Made by a program: the position numbers and the translations under genes. A model generated the notes under the pieces. It was not told the origin of the DNA. It worked only from the letters and a program-made list of their open reading frames with translations, and did not search any database. 64,000 bases of DNA from Novosphingobium sp. RL4 (GTDB lineage: Bacteria; Pseudomonadota; Alphaproteobacteria; Sphingomonadales; Sphingomonadaceae), in the NCBI RefSeq assembly GCF_035658495.1, contig NZ_CP141945.1, forward strand, positions 1,725,501 to 1,789,500, read 5' to 3'. Below are positions 61,396 to 64,000 of this stretch, piece after piece. Numbering within the stretch: position 1 is the stretch's first letter; each line of letters opens with the position of its first letter.

Positions 61396-62193
61396 ATGCA
61401 ACGACGCCTGCTTATCGCTGCCTTTGCGGCCTTGCTGCTTCCCGGTTGCGGCGCTTCCAAGAAGGTCGATGATCCCAACCTGCTGACGGTCGCGGCCACT
61501 GCCGTGCCGCATGCCGAAATCCTCGAATTCGTGAAGCCGGTGCTGGCCAAGCAAGGGCTGCAACTCGACGTTCGCGTGTTCAACGACTACGTCCAGCCCA
61601 ATGTCCAGGTTTCGGAAGGGCGGATAGACGTCAACTACTTCCAGACCGGGCCCTATCTCGATGAGTTCAACAAGGCGAAGGGCACGCATCTCGTACCGAT
61701 CGCGGGAATTCACATCGAGCCGTTCGGCGCCTATTCGCGCAAGTGGAAGAAGGTTGCCGACCTGCCCGCAGGCGCGACGGTGGCCATACCCAACGAACCG
61801 AGCAACAGCGGGCGCGCGCTTCAGCTTCTGGCGCATGGCGGGCTTATCACCCTGCGCGATCCCAGGAGCATGTCGGCAACGCCACGGGATATCGTCTCCA
61901 ATCCCCGGAACCTGAAGTTCCGCGAGATCGAGGCGGCCACCCTGCCGCGCGTGCTCGGAGAGGTCGACCTGGCGACGATCAACACCAATTATGCGCTGGA
62001 CGCCGGGCTCAATCCCATGCGCGATGCCTTGCTGATCGAAGGCAAGGACACGCCCTACGTCAACTTCGTGGTCGGCACGGAAAAGGCGCGCAGCGATCCG
62101 CGTGTCGCGAAACTGGTTGCCGCGCTGCGCACGCCGGAGGTCAAGGCCTTCATCGAGAAGAAGTATTCGGGGGCGGTCGTTCCCGCCTTCTGA
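61396..62193 (+). CDS. metQ: Methionine-binding lipoprotein
   Basis: A 265-residue substrate-binding lipoprotein of the NlpA family. The signal has lipobox LLPGC with the lipidated Cys at 18. The family body is clear: TAVPHAEILE, NDYVQPN, VNYFQTGPYLDEFN and AIPNEPSNSGRAL. Confidence 0.95.
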   Translation: MQRRLLIAAFAALLLPGCGASKKVDDPNLLTVAATAVPHAEILEFVKPVLAKQGLQLDVRVFNDYVQPNVQVSEGRIDVNYFQTGPYLDEFNKAKGTHLVPIAGIHIEPFGAYSRKWKKVADLPAGATVAIPNEPSNSGRALQLLAHGGLITLRDPRSMSATPRDIVSNPRNLKFREIEAATLPRVLGEVDLATINTNYALDAGLNPMRDALLIEGKDTPYVNFVVGTEKARSDPRVAKLVAALRTPEVKAFIEKKYSGAVVPAF

Positions 62194-62231
62194 GCGGGAT
62201 CGCACAGCGCGCACGACCCGATCACACGGAC

Positions 62232-62266
62232 CTGAGCGCGAATTCGGGTTTTGAGTTCGCGCTCAG
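62232..62266. terminator. Bidirectional terminator, metQ / small membrane protein
   Basis: CTGAGCGCGAA (62232-62242) and TTCGCGCTCAG (62256-62266) form a perfect 11-bp stem with a 13-nt loop. The stop codon of the minus-strand gene lies inside the right arm. Confidence 0.8.
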
Positions 62267-62463
62267 ATGATGAGGTAGGCGGTAATCGCCAGGCAGGCCA
62301 CGGCTACCACCAGCCAGATCAGTGGCCAGCCTTCGCCTTTGCGTTCCTTTGTCGAAACGCTGTCGATGGGCGCAGGCGTCCATTCGTCGGTCGCATGGAC
62401 GCGCTCCTCGGTCTGCTTCAGGGCAGGGTTGAGGGGCTGTCCGACCTTCGCTTGTTCGGTCAT
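62263..62463 (-). CDS. Small membrane protein of the nitrate reductase operon
   Basis: A 66-residue protein with a soluble, charged N-terminal part and one C-terminal transmembrane helix (WPLIWLVVAVACLAITAYLII). GGAG is well spaced (7 nt) for ATG 62463; an ATG two codons earlier (62469) overlaps the upstream stop (ATGA). It is the last gene of the operon. I do not recognise the family; a role in stabilising or tethering the nitrate reductase is a guess from position. Confidence 0.65.
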   Translation of the reverse strand: MTEQAKVGQPLNPALKQTEERVHATDEWTPAPIDSVSTKERKGEGWPLIWLVVAVACLAITAYLII

Positions 62464-62465
62464 CG

Positions 62466-62789
62466 TCATGCTCCGTGGTTTCCCGCTTGCCCGCCAGTAT
62501 GAACTTCGCAGGTCGGGGCGGCAATTCGCCATTGCAGGATGGCGTGGAGGCAGGTCCGCCCGGGATCTGGCCCATCGCGCATGGCGGACATGATCGTGGC
62601 CCAGTCTTCCTCGGACGCTGCCCGCGAAAAATCGGCCACGGCCATGCGCACGAATTCGGTAGCCGAAATGGCGGACGCGGCGGCGGCGCGGCGGACATCG
62701 GTGCAGGTATCGGGATCGGTTTCGGCAAGGTAGCGCTCCATGCTCGCCGCGGATCGCCGCGCCATGCCGAGAAGGTCGCCCAGCATCAT
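62466..62789 (-). CDS. 107-residue hypothetical protein in the nar operon
   Basis: A soluble, mainly helical small protein with two cysteines (DTCTD, RTCLH) and a C-terminal PTCEVH-type stretch, which could bind metal. GAGGA lies 7 nt before ATG 62789. It lies 2 bp after the PpiC gene and overlaps the next gene's possible start, so it is cotranscribed. No family recognised. Confidence 0.65.
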   Translation of the reverse strand: MMLGDLLGMARRSAASMERYLAETDPDTCTDVRRAAAASAISATEFVRMAVADFSRAASEEDWATIMSAMRDGPDPGRTCLHAILQWRIAAPTCEVHTGGQAGNHGA

Positions 62790-62791
62790 GG

Positions 62792-63697
62792 TCAGTCCTC
62801 CACCGCGCCGACCACGATCCCCTCGACCGTGCCGCGTGCCGCCAGCGCGGCGACATAGCGTGTTGCCAGCATGGACCAGCTTCGCGCTTCCAGCATGTCG
62901 CCGATCCTGTCGCGCACCGCATCGAACGGAAGCGTGCGTCCGGGCAGGTGCCGGTTGAGGCGCACGACGTGCCAGCCGAAGCGCGAGCGAACAGGCTCGG
63001 CAGCGGTTTCACCGTTCTTCAGCGCCTCTATCGCCTGCTGGACCGCCGGGACCAGTTCCCCCCGACGGATCTGCCCGAGCGAGCCGTCCTGCTGGGCCGG
63101 CGCGCAGGCCGAGTGCGTCCGTGTGGCCTCTGCGAACGCGGTCTGGTCGTCCCCTACCGCGGCGGCGATGGAGCGTGCGAAGGCTTCGGCGGCATCCCAT
63201 GCCGCGTCGTCCTGCCGCTCGGGTTCGATCAGGATATGGGCGGCATCGAACAGGTCCGGCGTTCGAAACCGCTGGGGATTGCTTTCATAATAGCGCCGCT
63301 GCTCGCCTTCGGTGGCGATTTCAGGGGCGACCTCCTGCTCCAGCACGAGGCGGACCAGCGCCTCGTCGTCGGTTTCAGCGCGTCCGGTTTCATCGGGATG
63401 GCTTGCCGGGTGGAGACCGAGGCGCCTGGCCTCCTGGACCAATAGCTCCCGTACGGCCAGTGCGCGGGCGGCCTCGACCCATGCGGTTTGCGGGTCGGGG
63501 GCGGGGTGATGCTGGATTTCCTGTGCGATGGCCTCGGGCGTGATCTCGACGCCGGTCATAAGGACGTCCCCGAAGGCCGGTGGCGGCGGTATGGCGGGAC
63601 CGGAGCAGCCGCAACCGCCGCTCTGGCAGGCACCCGGCATGTCGCCGAACGACGGTGACACGTTCGTCACGTCGATCATGTCGGCTGTTCTTGTCAT
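62792..63697 (-). CDS. PpiC-type (parvulin) peptidyl-prolyl isomerase linked to nar genes
   Basis: A 301-residue protein with a cysteine/glycine-rich N-terminal patch (CQSGGCGCSG), a helical SurA/NifM-like region, and a parvulin domain (~150-260) with HILIEP, the DGSLGQIRRGELVPAVQQAI core and RFGWHVVRL. Such NifM/PpiC isomerases commonly follow narI and are thought to assist nitrate reductase maturation. Its ATG overlaps the narI stop (ATGA). Confidence 0.9.
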   Translation of the reverse strand: MTRTADMIDVTNVSPSFGDMPGACQSGGCGCSGPAIPPPPAFGDVLMTGVEITPEAIAQEIQHHPAPDPQTAWVEAARALAVRELLVQEARRLGLHPASHPDETGRAETDDEALVRLVLEQEVAPEIATEGEQRRYYESNPQRFRTPDLFDAAHILIEPERQDDAAWDAAEAFARSIAAAVGDDQTAFAEATRTHSACAPAQQDGSLGQIRRGELVPAVQQAIEALKNGETAAEPVRSRFGWHVVRLNRHLPGRTLPFDAVRDRIGDMLEARSWSMLATRYVAALAARGTVEGIVVGAVED

Positions 63698-64000
63698 GAC
63701 CCCTCCTGTCCGCTTTCGGCCATCTGGCGAAGCACCGTAGGCCCTCCATAGCTGGGAGCGCCTCCCGCGTGTCCGCGCGTCTGCGAGTAGTCTTTCGCGG
63801 ACCGTTTGCCGCGGGTCCGCACGATCTGGAAACCGGGACGGAAGATGTACCAGATCGGCGCGCTGAAGACGTGGACGAGGCGGGTGAAGGGGGTGATGAC
63901 GAAAAGCGTGAGGCCAAGAATGATGTGCAGTTTGTAGACCATCGGCACATCGATCAACAAGTGCGCGGCTGACGGGTTGAAGGTCTGGAGCCCCTGCGCC
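63694..64000 (-). CDS. narI: Respiratory nitrate reductase gamma subunit (cytochrome b), 5' part outside window
   Basis: The last 102 codons of NarI. PMVYKLHIILGLTLFVITPFTR is the final transmembrane helix with a haem-ligand-type histidine, followed by RLVHVFSAPIWYIFRP, typical of the NarI C-terminus. The gene continues beyond base 64000, where narGHJ are expected. It anchors nitrate reductase in the inner membrane and passes electrons from quinol. Confidence 0.9.
   Translation of the reverse strand, partial: AQGLQTFNPSAAHLLIDVPMVYKLHIILGLTLFVITPFTRLVHVFSAPIWYIFRPGFQIVRTRGKRSAKDYSQTRGHAGGAPSYGGPTVLRQMAESGQEGS

Noticed and set aside
1..64000. tRNA, rRNA, CRISPR arrays, IS elements, integrase or phage genes
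   Set aside because: I looked for cloverleaf/T-loop motifs, regularly spaced repeats, terminal inverted repeats with transposase frames, and integrase motifs, and saw none that could be supported.

Overview
The window is high-GC DNA, densely packed with genes on both strands. It looks like an alphaproteobacterium of the Sphingomonadales (Novosphingobium/Sphingobium type). The reasons are four TonB-dependent receptors in 64 kb, many short-chain dehydrogenases, Rieske, 2-oxoglutarate and P450 oxygenases mixed with glycoside hydrolases, and a class II dihydroorotase next to accessory genes. No rRNA, tRNA, CRISPR array, transposase or integrase was seen. Convergent gene pairs are commonly separated by strong hairpins.

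Region A (1-19 kb) is a catabolic island. It holds a LysR regulator, several SDRs, a hydantoinase/5-oxoprolinase pair (hyuA/hyuB), an isopenicillin-N-synthase-like oxygenase, a PLP gamma-family lyase, a DUF3830 protein, an aldehyde dehydrogenase, a LOG-type phosphoribohydrolase, a Rieske oxygenase followed by a glutamine-synthetase-like ligase, a PhyH-type oxygenase, a DUF1445 (YcsI/D-glutamate-cyclase-like) protein and an MFS transporter. The mix of a glutamyl-ligase-like enzyme, an oxoprolinase and DUF1445 suggests catabolism of a nitrogen-containing compound, possibly through gamma-glutamyl or 5-oxoproline-type intermediates (inference).

Region B (19-31 kb) is a secreted hydrolase and uptake region: a secretory lipase, two TonB receptors, an ATZ/TRZ-type amidohydrolase, a large secreted alpha/beta-hydrolase-like protein with a PKD-like end, and a ROK regulator divergent from the second receptor. 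pyrC (31.5-32.5 kb) is a housekeeping gene.

Region C (32.6-45.4 kb) is a glycoside and oxygenase locus: two divergent SDRs, a GH39 enzyme, a large GH106-type alpha-L-rhamnosidase, a [2Fe-2S] ferredoxin with a cytochrome P450, a TonB receptor and a TetR regulator. A shared 15-bp palindrome (GCGATAC-A-GTATCGC and variants) lies in four of its promoters and at the start of tetR, defining a probable local TetR regulon. The P450 carries a C-terminal helical extension of about 67 residues. The same module recurs in two tiny stand-alone genes at 51.0-51.8 kb, one with a signal peptide and one translationally coupled to a GH2 enzyme. This is the most novel-looking item in the window.

Region D (45.4-51.8 kb) holds a P-loop protein with a methyltransferase, a fatty-acid-hydroxylase/sterol-desaturase-type membrane enzyme with a possible tiny membrane peptide before it, and the GH2 operon. 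Region E (52-57 kb) is a TonB receptor, PI-PLC-like phosphodiesterase and histidine acid phosphatase operon, probably for organophosphate scavenging. Region F (57-64 kb) carries an SDR lacking the canonical lysine, a LysR regulator, def, the metNIQ methionine importer, and the 3' end of a respiratory nitrate reductase operon (narI, a PpiC-type isomerase and two small genes) that runs off the right edge.
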